From Sipunculus nudus (Eukaryota > Annelida > Sipuncula > Golfingiida > Sipunculidae): 64,000 bases of DNA. A program made the translations under genes and the position numbers. Each line of letters starts with the position of its first letter. Within the stretch, counting starts at the first letter, position 1. The stretch is taken from contig CM049306.1 in NCBI GenBank assembly GCA_026874595.1, forward strand, positions 63,678,019 through 63,742,018, written 5' to 3'. Below the pieces are notes generated by a model that had not been told where the DNA came from, did not search any database, and worked only from the letters and a program-made list of their open reading frames with translations. Of this stretch, positions 33,757 through 45,748 are shown piece by piece.

Positions 33757-35207
33757 GAATACGGGTAGTGGACAAGCGACTACGTGTATCCGCCTATATC
33801 AGAGTGGAACGGGTGAAGTGAGGCATGGATTAAGTGGCAAGGGGAAATAGAGTGAAGTGTTGCATATTAGCATGGATGTCTGCAGCCAAATTGTGTATGA
33901 AGGTTGCCCCCCCACCACAAAATCCAGAAAGTCTTCCAAGTTGTATACATATGCAAAATTTAAGGCAGATAAGTCAAACCACTACATGTATATGAGTGAT
34001 TTTAGCCCATGGCAGACAATGAGATGGACGCTGAGCAAAAATGGTTGCAGGTGGCGGCACCAGTTTTGAGTATGATAAAGAGCTATGTGAGAACTATACA
34101 CATGCAAAACTTTGGCCCAATCGGTCAAACGGTTCCCAAGATATGAGCTTGGATGTCTGCTGGATAAACTAGAATGCAGGTGGCGCCACCTGTCATAAAA
34201 TCAAGAGAGCTGTCGGGGATGTATAAACCTGCAAAATTTTAGCCAGATATGTCGAACCACTGCCGAGATATGAGTGATTTTATCCCATGGCAGACAAACA
34301 GACAAGAGCTGTGCAAAAATAGCTGCAGGTGGCGCCACCAGTTTTGCGTATGATAAAGAGCTATGTGAGATCTATACACATGCAAAATTTTGGCCCAATC
34401 GGTCAAACGGTTCCCGAGATATGAGCTTGGATGTCTGCAGCGTAAACGTGAATGTAGGTGGTGCCACCTGTCATAAAATCAGAAAAGCTATCCAGGATGT
34501 ATACGCATGCCGAATTTCAGGTGAATTAGTCAAGTCACTGCAGAGATATGAGTGATTTTAACCTAAGGCAGACAAACAGATGGACACTGTGCAAACATGG
34601 TTGCAGGTGGTGCCACCATTTTTTGTGTATGTTATAAAGCTCTCCAAGGGCTACATTTGTGCAAAAAAATTTTCCTGATCAGTCAAACGGTTCTCGAGAT
34701 ATGAGCTTGGATGTCTGCAGCGTAAACGTGAATGTAGGAGGCGCCACCTGTCACAAAATCAGAAAAGCTATCCAGGATGTATACGCATGCCAAATTTCAG
34801 GTGAATTAGTCAAGTCACTGCAGAGAGATGAGTGATTTTAACCCAAGGCAGACGAACAGATGGACACTGTGCAAACATGGTTGCAGGTGGCGCCACCATT
34901 TTTTGTGTATGTTATAAAGCTCTCCAAGGGCTACATTTGTGCAAAAAATTTTCCTGATCCGTCAAACGGTTCCCGAGATATGTGGGTTTATTTGTGGAAA
35001 CAGACGCACAAACGGACGCAGAGTGCAGAGGAAAGGTCAGAGGTCAAAACAAAATCGGGGCACAGCAGTTCACATGTTACCCGAACATAATCCCGGGTTC
35101 GTAAAATTCCGCCTAGCGGTTACGGAGGAGTTCTCCGGAAACCTACACGGCGGCGGCGTGCAGCTGAAAACATAGTATCCGCAAAACTCTGTTTTGGCGG
35201 ATACAAT
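33757..35207 (+). mobile_element. Family-C element, second of the tandem pair
   Basis: The head is GAATACGGGTAGTGGACAAGCGACTAC, with the left hairpin partly broken by TGG. It has palindromes at 34179, 34328 and 34887 and variants at 34457, 34606 and 34737. A short GGC run (35149-35157) precedes the right hairpin, which ends GGATACAAT. Confidence 0.88.
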
Positions 35208-35475
35208 AATTCTAATCTGGGCATCTGCATCTAGATGATGTGTCTAGACACCTAGACATTTTGTCTAGACGTCTAGACATACTGCCTAGACACCAGACAG
35301 AGCCAGGTCAGTTGCCATGGTGATGTCTGGACCCCACCTGGTTGTACTGAGTGACCTCTTGCCTTGGCTGCTGAAACTCAGCGCTGAAACTCAGCATGTT
35401 GTCAATTCTGTTCTCACCACAGAAAGCCTTTATCAATTGGGTAGACTACTTTTTTTAAAGCAGCATTTCCCCAAT
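35208..35475 (+). repeat. CTAGAC-rich block and tandem 13-bp hairpins
   Basis: 35229-35300 contains seven CTAGA words, mostly as CTAGAC with several TCTAGA palindromes. At 35370-35395 the 13-mer GCTGAAACTCAGC, itself an inverted repeat, occurs twice in direct tandem. The block is repeated in units 2 and 3 (from about 44968 and 54730). No gene is seen. Confidence 0.75.
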
Positions 35476-35988
35476 CTATTCTTATAAAACTGTAAGAACC
35501 AGATGGACACTGTGCAAAAATGATTGCAGGTGGCGCCACCAGATTTGCGTATGATAAAGAGCTATGTGAGATCTATTAACATGCAAAATTTTTGCCCAAT
35601 CGGTCAAATGGTTCCTGAGATATGAGCTTGGATATCTGGAGCGTAACTTGAAATGTAGGTGGCGCCACCTGTCATGAATCAAGAAAGCTGTCCAGGATGT
35701 ATAAACCTGCAAAATTCAGGTGGATAAGTCAAACCACTGCCGAGATATGAGTGATTTTATCCCAAGGCAGATAAATAGATGGACACTGTGCAAAAATGGT
35801 TACAGTTGGCGCCACTATTTTTAGTGTATGTTATAAAGCTATCCAAGGGCTGCATTTGTGCAAAATGTTTAGCCTTGAATGGTCATACGGTTCCCGAGAT
35901 ATGTGGGTTTATGTGTGGGAACAGAAGCACAAATGGACGCTGGGCAGAGAGGAAAGATCAGAGGTCAACCAAAAACTAGACATTTCTT
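35476..35988 (+). repeat. Further family-C modules, ends missing
   Basis: Exact palindromes lie at 35529 and 35658, with a GTTGGCGCCACT variant near 35806. Core modules follow each. Neither terminal hairpin is present. It runs into the family-D left hairpin. Confidence 0.75.
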
Positions 35989-37333
35989 GGCACCGCAGGT
36001 GCCAGAGTATCCCCAGACATAGTACGCCCCCCCCCCCCTTTACGAATAGGCCCCCATTTTCAGCAGCATATACTGACACTTGGCAAGCAATTATTGTTTC
36101 TTCCATCTATCAATCCACAATCTTTTTGAAGATGTTGGTCCTGTGACCTTGACCTTTTGGCACATCACAAGGCTATCCAAGATCTTCTGTCACCTTCATT
36201 TTGGGACCAATCCTTCTGAACAATCTTGAGATATTTAAAAGTTTTTGTAATTTTCAGCTGAAATGGACCTATTCAAGGTCAAGGTCACTCTCTTAGCCTC
36301 CTGTGACCTTGACCTTTGACCTCATGACCCCAAAATCAATTTGGGTCTTGCTTTTCCAATGGGACATATACAAGTCAAGTTTGAAATCCATACATCAATA
36401 AAAGCAGGAATTATCATCCAGAAACTAATTTTTGGACAGATGGCTCCTCTGACCTTCACCTTTAACCTTGTGACCTAAAAATTGATAGGGGTCTGCCACT
36501 CTTGGTATGTGAACTATATGTGCAAAATGAAAGATCCAAAAATTGATATGGATCATCCTTTATTGGCAAGTGAGCTATATATATTCAAGATGGAAGACCT
36601 GGGAGAAAGTTTGGCTTAAAATGCATCCACAGTATCTTTTAAGATGCGAGTCCAGTGACCTTGACCTTTAACCTCATGACCCTAGAACCTATAGGGTTCT
36701 TACTTTAGTGGTGGGCCATACATAAGTCACGTTTGAAATCCATATGGCTATCAACACTGGAGATATCATAAGAGGTGTGTGATTTTCACCAAATATGGAC
36801 ACATTAAAGGTCAAAGCCACTTTCATGGTACAGGTCATGACCCAAATGTAAATAGACCTCATCCCATAACCCATCTCTCTACATGTGCATAATATGAAAG
36901 AAATCTGTCCATTAGATTTTGACTTATAATGCTTACAGTATTGTCAAGTGGCAATTATTGGGGTATTAAAAGGCGTAAAAACAAGAAAAGGATAATAGGT
37001 GGCGCCACCATTTTCTGGTATATCACAAGGCTATCCAAGATCTTTGGTCACCTTGATTTTTGGACCAGTCCATGCAAGCTTACTTGAGATATTTAAGAAT
37101 ATGTGTTATTTTCAGCAAAAATGGACCTATTTCAAGGTCAAGGTCACTCTCCTGGCATAGGTCATGACCCCATTTTAAATAGGCTTCGTCCCCTTACCTT
37201 TATCTATACAAATGTAAAGTTTAAAAAAGATCAGTAAAATATTTTTTGAGTTATCCCGCTCACAAGGTTTTTCTGCGGCGGCGGCGGGTCTGTCGTGAAG
37301 CCATAGTATCCCGACTTTGTCTGGGGATATAAT
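35989..37333 (+). mobile_element. Family-D element (complete) in unit 1
   Basis: Left hairpin GGCACC-GCA-GGTGCC (35989-36003). Perfect 12-bp subterminal inverted repeats TATCCCCAGACA (36008-36019) and TGTCTGGGGATA (37318-37329). A CGG run lies near 37276-37287. The palindrome is at 36998. AGGTCA hexamers are abundant in both orientations. This is the clearest complete member of the hairpin/subterminal-repeat architecture; copies lie at 45749-47095 and 55511-56857. Confidence 0.88.
36275..36316. repeat. 14-bp inverted repeat made of AGGTCA hexamers
   Basis: AAGGTCAAGGTCAC (36275-36288) and GTGACCTTGACCTT (36303-36316) are perfect reverse complements with a 14-base loop. Copies occur at 46037-46078 and 55799-55840. 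Each arm contains TCAAGGTCA, the extended half-site bound by monomeric nuclear receptors (family knowledge). Confidence 0.9.
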
Positions 37334-38370
37334 GACTCAATTCAATCTCCATAATTCAGCCAAAAATCATTCATGTGGAACCATTAATGAGAATTATTAT
37401 AATAATTATTGTAGGGATTATTCTTATTAAATATTTAACAAAGTGGCTTCAGTGGCATCAGTCAAAAAACGTTTAGCAGGTTTATAACTCATATAGGAAG
37501 ATACAGCAAACTCGCTAAGTTAAGCATCCCATAACTCAGCCAGAAAGCACTGAACCAAAACCATTTGAACAAACATGAATTATCAACATCTGAGGATAAT
37601 TAATGTGTGAGATTTAAGAATTTGGCCCAGTGGTTTTTGAGAAGAAGATCTTTGTAGCCACTGAGCTGAAATGGGCTGTTATGGCATATGACTAATTTAA
37701 GCTTCCCATAACTTAGCCAAAAGTCACTGAAAAGAGACAATTTGAACAAACTTCAGAAAGCACTATCCTAGGATCATTTCTGTGTGATATTAAACATTTT
37801 GGCCATATGGTTTCAGAGAAGAAGTTTTGTAGCCCTCAGTGTGATACAGGCACTGATGACCCCGTACAAAAAAGGCCGATGCAGGTGGTGCCACCAATAC
37901 CTCAATTTCAGATATGACCTATGTGACCAACATTGGCATAAAATTTGGTGATGAAAGCTCCAGCCGTCTCTGAGATTGAAATTTTAATATGCTTTTTTGG
38001 ACGGATGACAAAGTTCAACCTCCTGTAACATTTCTGTGATATATTGGACAATTTGGCTGGACAGTTTCCGAGGAGAAGATCTTTAAAGCTTTTTCCCTAT
38101 AAAATCTAAGAAAATGCATTCATGAATACATTTTAAAAGTATTTGCACTGGCATTCAAATACTTTCTTTTCATCTGTATTAGTATTTGTGTTCATTTTCC
38201 GTATCAAACCATTGAATATTTGTACTCATATTCAAATACAAATATAAAGTATTCACTCAATATCTCGTATTTATTCAGTTTTAGTCAAATGAAACTGTTG
38301 AAAATCAGGGTTATACAAATTTACAAATTTAAATAATGATCTGGTTTTTTTTGCTTTACTTTATGAAAAA
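37334..38370 (+). repeat. Family-A body fragment and AT-rich tail of unit 1
   Basis: 37334-38110 matches internal family-A sequence (around 3130-3980), with a decayed palindrome at 37886. 38111-38370 is the ATTCATGAATACATT AT-rich segment. The unit ends ...CTTTATGAAAAA just before the family-A left end of unit 2. Confidence 0.7.
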
Positions 38371-41300
38371 CAAGGCCTACAGGCCTAATGCGAACCTGTG
38401 CATTGGGAAATACACCAGGTATAATGCTTCAATGCTGGACCATTACTTTTCATGTATATGAACAATGCCAGTACTAAACAATTTGAATAAGACACAATTA
38501 CACAAACTCTGCTGAAATTCTGGCATGGGTGCACAGAACACTAAATAAATTGTAGCTGGGAACACCAGTCTTGTATACAATGAAGCTATCAGAGATATAT
38601 ACATATGCCCAATTTCAGACTGATATATCAAACCCCTCCTGAAAAAACGCTGGGACACACACTGTGCAAAAGTCATGGTAGGTGGCAACACCTGTCTTGT
38701 GAGCGAGAGAGCCATCAAAGACACATAGACAGGTCAAAATATTAGGCCAATACATCAAACTTACTTTAAGTCTGATGCATGGGGCTGACCAGGCTTAGGT
38801 GAGAAAGGCTGTTGCCCCGAGTGAACTGTGACAAATTGCTTGCTCAGGCTACTGCACTGAGTGAACTCATGACCTGCACCTGGTTAGACTGAGTGAACTT
38901 TTGACCTGTACCTGGCTGCACTGAGTGAACTCTTGACCTGTTGCATAATCTGACACAGTTGGCAGTCTGCCAAAGCTATAAATAGAATGCAGCTCCTGCA
39001 CTGAGTAAACTCCTGACCCATACCTGGCTGCACTGATTGAACTCTTGACCTGTTGCCTAATCTGATACAGTTGGCAGTCTGCCAAAGCAATAAATAGATC
39101 CAGACTAACCTCTAGCCTGTTGCCAAATCTGAAATAGTAGCCACACCATTGCATAAGCTTATGCAGGGGCCCTGCCCTGAGGGGCTTGACACCCATGAAG
39201 TGATCACATGGTGCCCATGAGGTGTTCACATGTCACCCATGAGGTGATCACATGCCATGTGCTTGGCTGCACTGATTGAACTCTTGACCTATATCTGGCT
39301 GCACTGAATGAACTCTTGATCTGTTCCCAAATCTGAAACAGTTGGCAGTTTCTCAACCTATTTAAAGATACGGATTCAATCTTGGCTTGTTGGTATATCT
39401 GTTTACACATACTGAAAGACTTTGGCTAAAATTTTTTTTTCAAGCCGACATATTCATAAACTTTTTATCAAAATATCTATAATAATAAAAGATGCAGAAC
39501 TTTCATTGTTAAAGGTCCAATAGTTCTGCCAAAAATCATTCTAGTAAACTTGAACAAAGGCCACCTAAGAATAATTTTTAAGCAATGTTACAGAAGATAT
39601 AATTGAAATAATAATTTTGTAGAAGAACACTACTGCAGTCCTCAGTTTGAAAAAGACATAATAATGGCCATAAGACCAACTTAAGCTTTTCACAACTCAA
39701 CCAAAAATCAACAAAATCAGTTTATTCTGATATGATTGAAAGAACCATGTGCTAGGATAATTCTTTTGAAACATTGAACAATTCAACTTGACAGTTTCAT
39801 CATTAAGCTGAAAGAGGCTAATATTAGGAGGTTTTTTGCCCATAAAAAACAGGTCAATGTAGGTGGCACCACAAAATTTGATATGTGACAGATTATTGCA
39901 TAAAATCTGGGAATGGTAGCTCCTGCTATTCCTGAGAAATTATGGATTAATGTACAGATGACCAATGACCCCCGTACAAAAAAGGTCAATGCAGGTGGCA
40001 CCACCAATACCTGAATTTCATATATGACTCATGTGACCAACACTGGCATAAAATTTGGTGATGATAGCTCCGGCCGTTTCTGAGACTGTCATTTAAGTAT
40101 GCTTTTTTGGACAGATGACTAAGTTCAATTCCTGTAACTCCGCCAAAATTCACCAAACTTGAACAATTGGAACAAAATTGAGGCCCGAGATGGTATAAAA
40201 GATTATTTCTGTGAAATATTGAACAATTTGGCTCGAGTGTTTCGTCGGAGAAGATTTTTAAAGGTTTTTTTTAGCTTTTTATCTATAAAATTTAAGAAAA
40301 TTTTTAGATGGCTAATTTTTTGCATTAAATTTCATGATGCTAGCTCCAATCATTTTCAAAATAGTATGGGTTAACGTACAGAAGACAAATGCCGTCACAC
40401 CATCGCATTAGCTCACAGGTTAACTAAAAATTAATACAGATGCATATTGAATGCAAACTTGTAATACAGATACATCTCACTGATGACAAAATCTTGAATT
40501 AATTTGACTAAGGATACCAATTATTTATAATCCATGTACAGCCATCTTTATATACCCACAGAGAGCTGTATACCTGTGATTGTAAACATTGCCTGGCATG
40601 AGGAATATCTAAAAATCATAAATCTACATTTTTTAAAAGCTTTTAAAAATCATTCTTGTCAATATTAACCATAAATAACCTGAAATCTAAATGTCTAGAG
40701 GCATGATGTAAAGGATGCTGATAAACTGGTGCCAGTTTAGATGTATCTGCTTCACACAACCTACATATATGGTAAAATGACTCAATTGAATCTTTATAAT
40801 TCAGCCAAAATTCATTCTTTGGAACCATAAAAGACAATTATTATAAGAATTATTCAGGGGATTATACAAATTAAACAAATTGGCCTCAGTAGGGTCAGTC
40901 AAAAAATTTTTTACAGGTTTATAACTCATATGGGAAAATACAGCAAAATGGCCAAGTTAAGCTTCCCATAACTCAGCAAAATGTCACTGAACCAAAACCA
41001 TTTGAACAAACTTTAATTATCAACATCTAAGGATAATTAATGTGTGAAATTTAAGAATTTGGCCCAGTGGTTTTTGAGGAGAAGATCTTTGTAGCCACTG
41101 AGCTAAAATGGGCTGTTACAGCATATGACTAAATTCAGCTTCCCATAACTCAGCCAAAAGTCACTGAACTGAGACCATTTGAACAAAATTCAGAAAGCAC
41201 TACCCTAGGATCATTTCTGTGCGATATTAGACTATTTGGCCATATGGTTTCAGAGAAGTTTTTTGTAGCCTTCAGTATGATACAGGCACTGATGACCCCC

Positions 41301-41819
41301 GTACAAAAAAGGACGATGCAGGTGGCGCCACCAATACCTCAATTTCAGACATGTCTCATGTGAACAACATTGGCATAAAATATGGTGATGATAGCTCCAG
41401 CCGTTTCTGAGATTATAATTTTAGTATGCTTTTATGGACAGATAACTAAGTTCAACTTCCTCTAACTTGGCCAAAAATCACCGAACTTGAACCATTCGAA
41501 CAAACTTGAGAAAGATTATCCAAAGAATCATTTCTGTGAAATATTGGACAATTTGGCTGAACAGTTTTGGAGAAGAAGATTTTTAAAGCTTTTTTAGCTT
41601 TTTCCCTATAAAATCTAAGAAAATGCAGTTAGCCAAAAAAAAAAGCAATATCCGATATAGTTTTTTAGATGACTAATTTTTTGCATAAAATTTCGTGATG
41701 CTACCTCTTGCTGTTTTCAAGATAGTATGGGTTAACGTAGAGACGACAGACGACGGAAAACGGCCGACGGACGCCGGACGATGCCACACCATCGCATAAG
41801 CTCACAGGTTCGCTAAAAA
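38371..41819 (+). mobile_element. Family-A element of unit 2 (longest copy)
   Basis: ~3.45 kb from CAAGGCCTACAGGCC to CACAGGTTCGCTAAAAA. It contains the minisatellite with TATAAATAG (one of the two copies is mutated to CAATAAATAG near 39089), a first right-end-like sequence CACAGGTTAACTAAAAA (40415-40431) and then a second block to the true right end, so it looks like a fusion of two related tails. GACGG-rich sequence lies at 41740-41780. Confidence 0.85.
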
Positions 41820-43489
41820 TCGTGGTTTTTCCTTAATTTCTCAAAGGAACGAAGTCGCAAAGACCCAGTTTTCGGCCTGGTAGGAGATCTTAGGGACATC
41901 TAACATTATGCCGAATTTTGGATTCCTAGTTCTTACGGTTTCAAAACGTGCATCATCTACGGACGGACGGACGGACAGACAGACGGACGATGGACAATGG
42001 ACCACGACTATAGCTCAGATGACTTATAGTCAGCTGAGCTAAAAAACTGGTGGCGCCACCTGAAACCATTTATGCACAGCGTCCGTCTTTTTGTCTGCCG
42101 TGGGATAAAATCACTCATCTCTGCACTGGTTTGACTTATCTGCCTAAAATTTTGAAGGTTTATACATCTTGGACAGCTTTCTGGATTTTGTGGCAGGTGG
42201 CGCCACCTACATATATGTTTATGCTGCAGACATCCAGGCTTATATCTCGGGAACCGTTTGACCGATTGGGCCAAAATTATGCATGTGTATAGTTCTCTCA
42301 TAGCTCTTTATCATACACAAAACTGGTGGCTCCACCTGCAACCTTTTTGCACAGGGTCCGTCTGTTTGTCTGCCATGGGGTAAAATCACTCATATCTCAG
42401 CAGTGGTTTGACTTTTTACGTTTGTATACAACTTTGATAGCTTTCTGGATTTTGTGATAGGTGGCACAACCTACATACACATTTCGGCTGCAGACATACA
42501 TGCTAATATGCAACTGGAATTAATAGTCAATTTTACACCTGTGAAGTTTTTACTCTTCTGAAGTAAGGAATTACTTATCTGATGAACATCCACACTTTCA
42601 TAGCAATACAACACTTTGTGGACACAATTAAATGTGCACTAAAATCATTGTAACCCTGGTGGTAAAATCTAAAATGTAGCATAGCCTAGAATAAGAATGA
42701 ATCACATACAGAAAATTATAACATTCATCTAGTTTTTGCACTAGGGGGGGTGCAGGGCATAGGGGTAGCCTGCTGGTAGTGGCCAAGCTGAGCCAAGGGA
42801 AGCTGCCTGGAGAGGGTTACATAACACAAGTGAAGGCTGTACTACTAGGTGGACTTAATGTAAACAACACTTGACATGGTGTATAAAAACTTGAATAAAA
42901 GCTTCTCTTTTCGATCAATTCCTTTGAAATTTCAGATTTTAAAAGATTAAATCCTTATGTATATAAGCTGTGAAAATTAAATCAACAGTGCTTACAGGGA
43001 AAAAACCTGCCATAGCCAAAGTTGGACAAAATTTAAGGTATTGATTTTTTATTTATGCTAATGACTTAAAAAATTTGCAAAATTCAGATCTAATTTTGGG
43101 TAAAAAATTGAATCTTGATTAAATAAAGTTATATCCCTAAAAAAAGTCTACAGCTTCAGCAATTCTCATGTTATGTGAGTAAATATATTTCCTGAATCTT
43201 AAAAAATGGCATTATATTTGGGCCTATGACTTCAAAACAATAAGCAATACTGACCTAATTTTGGTATGTTCAACGAAAATGTATGGAAGAATATGAATAC
43301 TTAATATGATTAAACAAGGCCTACAGGCCAAATGCGAACCTGTGCAAAGGTTGGAAGTATGAATGGAGGTTTATTTTCAAAATTTAATATTGATATTCTT
43401 ATGTGCTGCATATCTACCTTAGTCATTATGATTTCAGCAAAATGGACGTTTCGGACCTGCAAGTTTCAGACTAGGACATTTTAAAAGTA
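41820..43489 (+). repeat. Family-B tail, inverted family-C modules, family-B body in unit 2
   Basis: Same order as 30171-31811: B tail to 42046, inverted C modules with palindromes at 42049 and 42196, unclassified sequence with a G run at 42745-42751, a B body from about 42990, and a short A head at 43316. It includes ~29 bp (about 42920-42948) absent from unit 1. Confidence 0.75.
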
Positions 43490-44967
43490 GAATACGGGTA
43501 GCCAACAAGCGACTACGTGTATCCGCAAAATTAAGAGTGGGGCAGGTGCAGTGAGGCACGGATTGAGTGGCAAGGGGAAATAGAGTGAGGTGTGTTGCAT
43601 ATTAGCATGGATGTCTGCACCACCAATTTAGTGTATGATTAACAGCTATGTTTGATCTATACACATGAAAAATATTAGGGGGATATGTCAAACAAGTCCT
43701 GAGATAAAAGCCTGAATGTCTGCAGCTTAAACATAAATGTAGGTGGTGCCACCTGCCACAAAATCCAGAAAGCTGTCCAAGATGCATAAACCTGCAAAAT
43801 TTTAGGCAGATAAGTCAAACCACTGCAGAGATGAACGATTTTATCCCAAGGTAGACAAACAGACGGATGCTGTGCATAAATGGTGGCAGGTGGCGCCACC
43901 AGTTTTGCCTATGATGAAGAGCTATGTGAGATCTATAAACATGCAAAACTTTGGCCCAATCGGTCAAATGGTTCCCAAGATATGAGCTTGGATGTCTGCT
44001 GCATAAACTAGAATGCAGGTGGCTCCACCTGTAATTAAATCAAGAGAGCTGTCGGGGATGTATAAACCTGCAAAATTTTAGCCAGATATGTCAAACTACT
44101 GCCGAGATATGAGTGATTTTATCCCATGACAGACAGACAGACAGGAGCTGTGCAAAAATGGCTGCAGGTTCCCGAGATATGAGCTTGGATGTCTGCAGCG
44201 TAAACGTGAATGTAGGTGGTGCCACCTGTCATAAAATCAGAAAAGCTATCCAGGATGTATACGCATGCCGAATTTCAGATGAATTAGTCAAGTCACTGCA
44301 GAGATATGAGTGATTTTAACCCAAGGCAAACAAACAGATGGACACTGTGCAAACATGGTTGCAGGTGGTGCCACCATTTTTTGTGTATGTTATAAAGCTC
44401 TCCAAGGGCTACATTTGTGCAAAAAAATTTTCCTGATCAGTCAAACGGTTCTCGAGATATGAGCTTGGATGTCTGCAGCGTAAATGTGAATGTAGGAGGC
44501 GCCACCTGTCACAAAATCAGAAAAGCTATCCAGGATGTATACGCATGCCAAATTTCAGGTGAATTAGTCAAGTCACTGCAGAGATATGAGTGATTTTAAC
44601 CCAAGGCAGACGAACAGATGGACACTGTGCAAACATGGTTGCAGGTGGCGCCACCATTTTTGGTGTATGTTACAAAGCTCTCCAAGGGCTACATTTGTGC
44701 AAAAAAATTTTCCTGATCCGTCAAATGGTTCCCAAGATATGTGGGTTTATTTGTGGAAACAGACGCACAAACGGACGCAGAGTGCAGAGGAAAGGTCAGA
44801 GGTCAAAACAAAATCGGGGCGCAGCAGTTCACATGTTACCCGAACATAATCCCGGGTTTCGTAAAATTCCGCCTAGCGGTTACGGAGGAGTTCTCCGGAA
44901 ACCTACGCCGCGGCAGCGTGCAGCTGAAAACATAGTATCCGCAAAACTCTGTTTTGGCGGATACAAT
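43490..44967 (+). mobile_element. Family-C element of unit 2 (fused by deletion)
   Basis: The left part corresponds to 31812-32490 and the right part to 34411-35207; the fusion point is near 44168. It has full left and right ends, with GTATCCGC at both ends in inverted orientation. The GGC run is degenerate here (44906-44919). The same fused form is at 53252-54729, and from 63014 into the window edge. Confidence 0.87.
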
Positions 44968-45748
44968 AATTCTAATCTGGGCATCTGCATCTAGATGATG
45001 TGTCTAGACACCTAGACATTTTGTCTAGACGTCTAGACATACTGCCTAGACACCAGACAGAGCCAGGTCAGTTGCCATGGTGATGTCTGGACCCCACCTG
45101 GTTGTACTGAGTGACCTCTTGCCTTGGCTGCTGAAACTCAGCGCTGAAACTCAGCATGTTGTCAATTCTGTTCTCACCACAGAAAGCCTTTATCAATTGG
45201 GTAGACTACTTTTTTTAAAGCAGCATTTCCCCAATCTATTCTTATAAAACTGTAAGAACCAGATGGACACTGTGCAAAAATGATTGCAGGTGGCGCCACC
45301 AGATTTGCGTATGATAAAGAGCTATGTGAGATCTATTAACATGCAAAATTTTTGCCCAATAGGTCAAATGGTTCCTGAGATATGAGCTTGGATATCTGGA
45401 GCGTAACTTGAAATGTAGGTGGCGCCACCTGTCATGAATCAAGAAAGCTGTCCAGGATGTATAAACCTGCAAAATTCAGGTGGATAAGTCAAACCACTGC
45501 CGAGATATGAGTGATTTTATCCCAAGGCAGATAAATAGATGGACACTGTGCAAAAATGGTTACAGTTGGCGCCACTATTTTTAGTGTATGTTATAAAGCT
45601 ATCCAAGGGCTGCATTTGTGCAAAATGTTTAGCCTTGAATGGTCATACGGTTCCCGAGATATGTGGGTTTATGTGTGGAAACAGAAGCACAAATGGACGC
45701 TGGGCAGAGAGGAAAGATCAGAGGTCAACCAAAAACTAGACATTTCTT
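44968..45748 (+). repeat. CTAGAC block and C modules in unit 2
   Basis: Matches 35208-35988 nearly base for base: CTAGAC words, tandem GCTGAAACTCAGC and palindromes at 45289 and 45418. A C run of 14 follows shortly after (45787 on), against ten in unit 1, so homopolymer length varies between units. Confidence 0.8.

Larger units (their letters stand above)
27789..38370 (+). repeat. Array unit 1 (older, 10.6 kb)
   Basis: Compared with unit 2 it lacks ~1,046 bp at 30063/30064 (unit 2 positions 40667-41712), ~29 bp at about 31279 and one 22-bp minisatellite unit near 28650. It keeps ~1,920 bp (32491-34410) that units 2-4 have lost. Confidence 0.93.

Noticed and set aside
32489-34898. CRISPR-like regular repeats
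   Set aside because: Spacers between palindromes are themselves homologous and alternate between two types, the flanks are eukaryotic repeats and no cas gene exists. This is a tandem dimer repeat.
44960-44985. Canonical Helitron 3' end (CTRR after a hairpin) at the family-C terminus
   Set aside because: A CTAAT lies ~11 bases after the hairpin here, but the copy ending at 33669 has different sequence after GGATACAAT, so the shared end stops before CTAA.
44590-44994. A 134-codon open frame repeated at 54352-54756
   Set aside because: It runs across palindrome modules and the family-C right hairpin. Its conservation is explained by near-identity of the array units. Related copies at 33271 and 34860 are broken differently, so selection for a protein is not supported.
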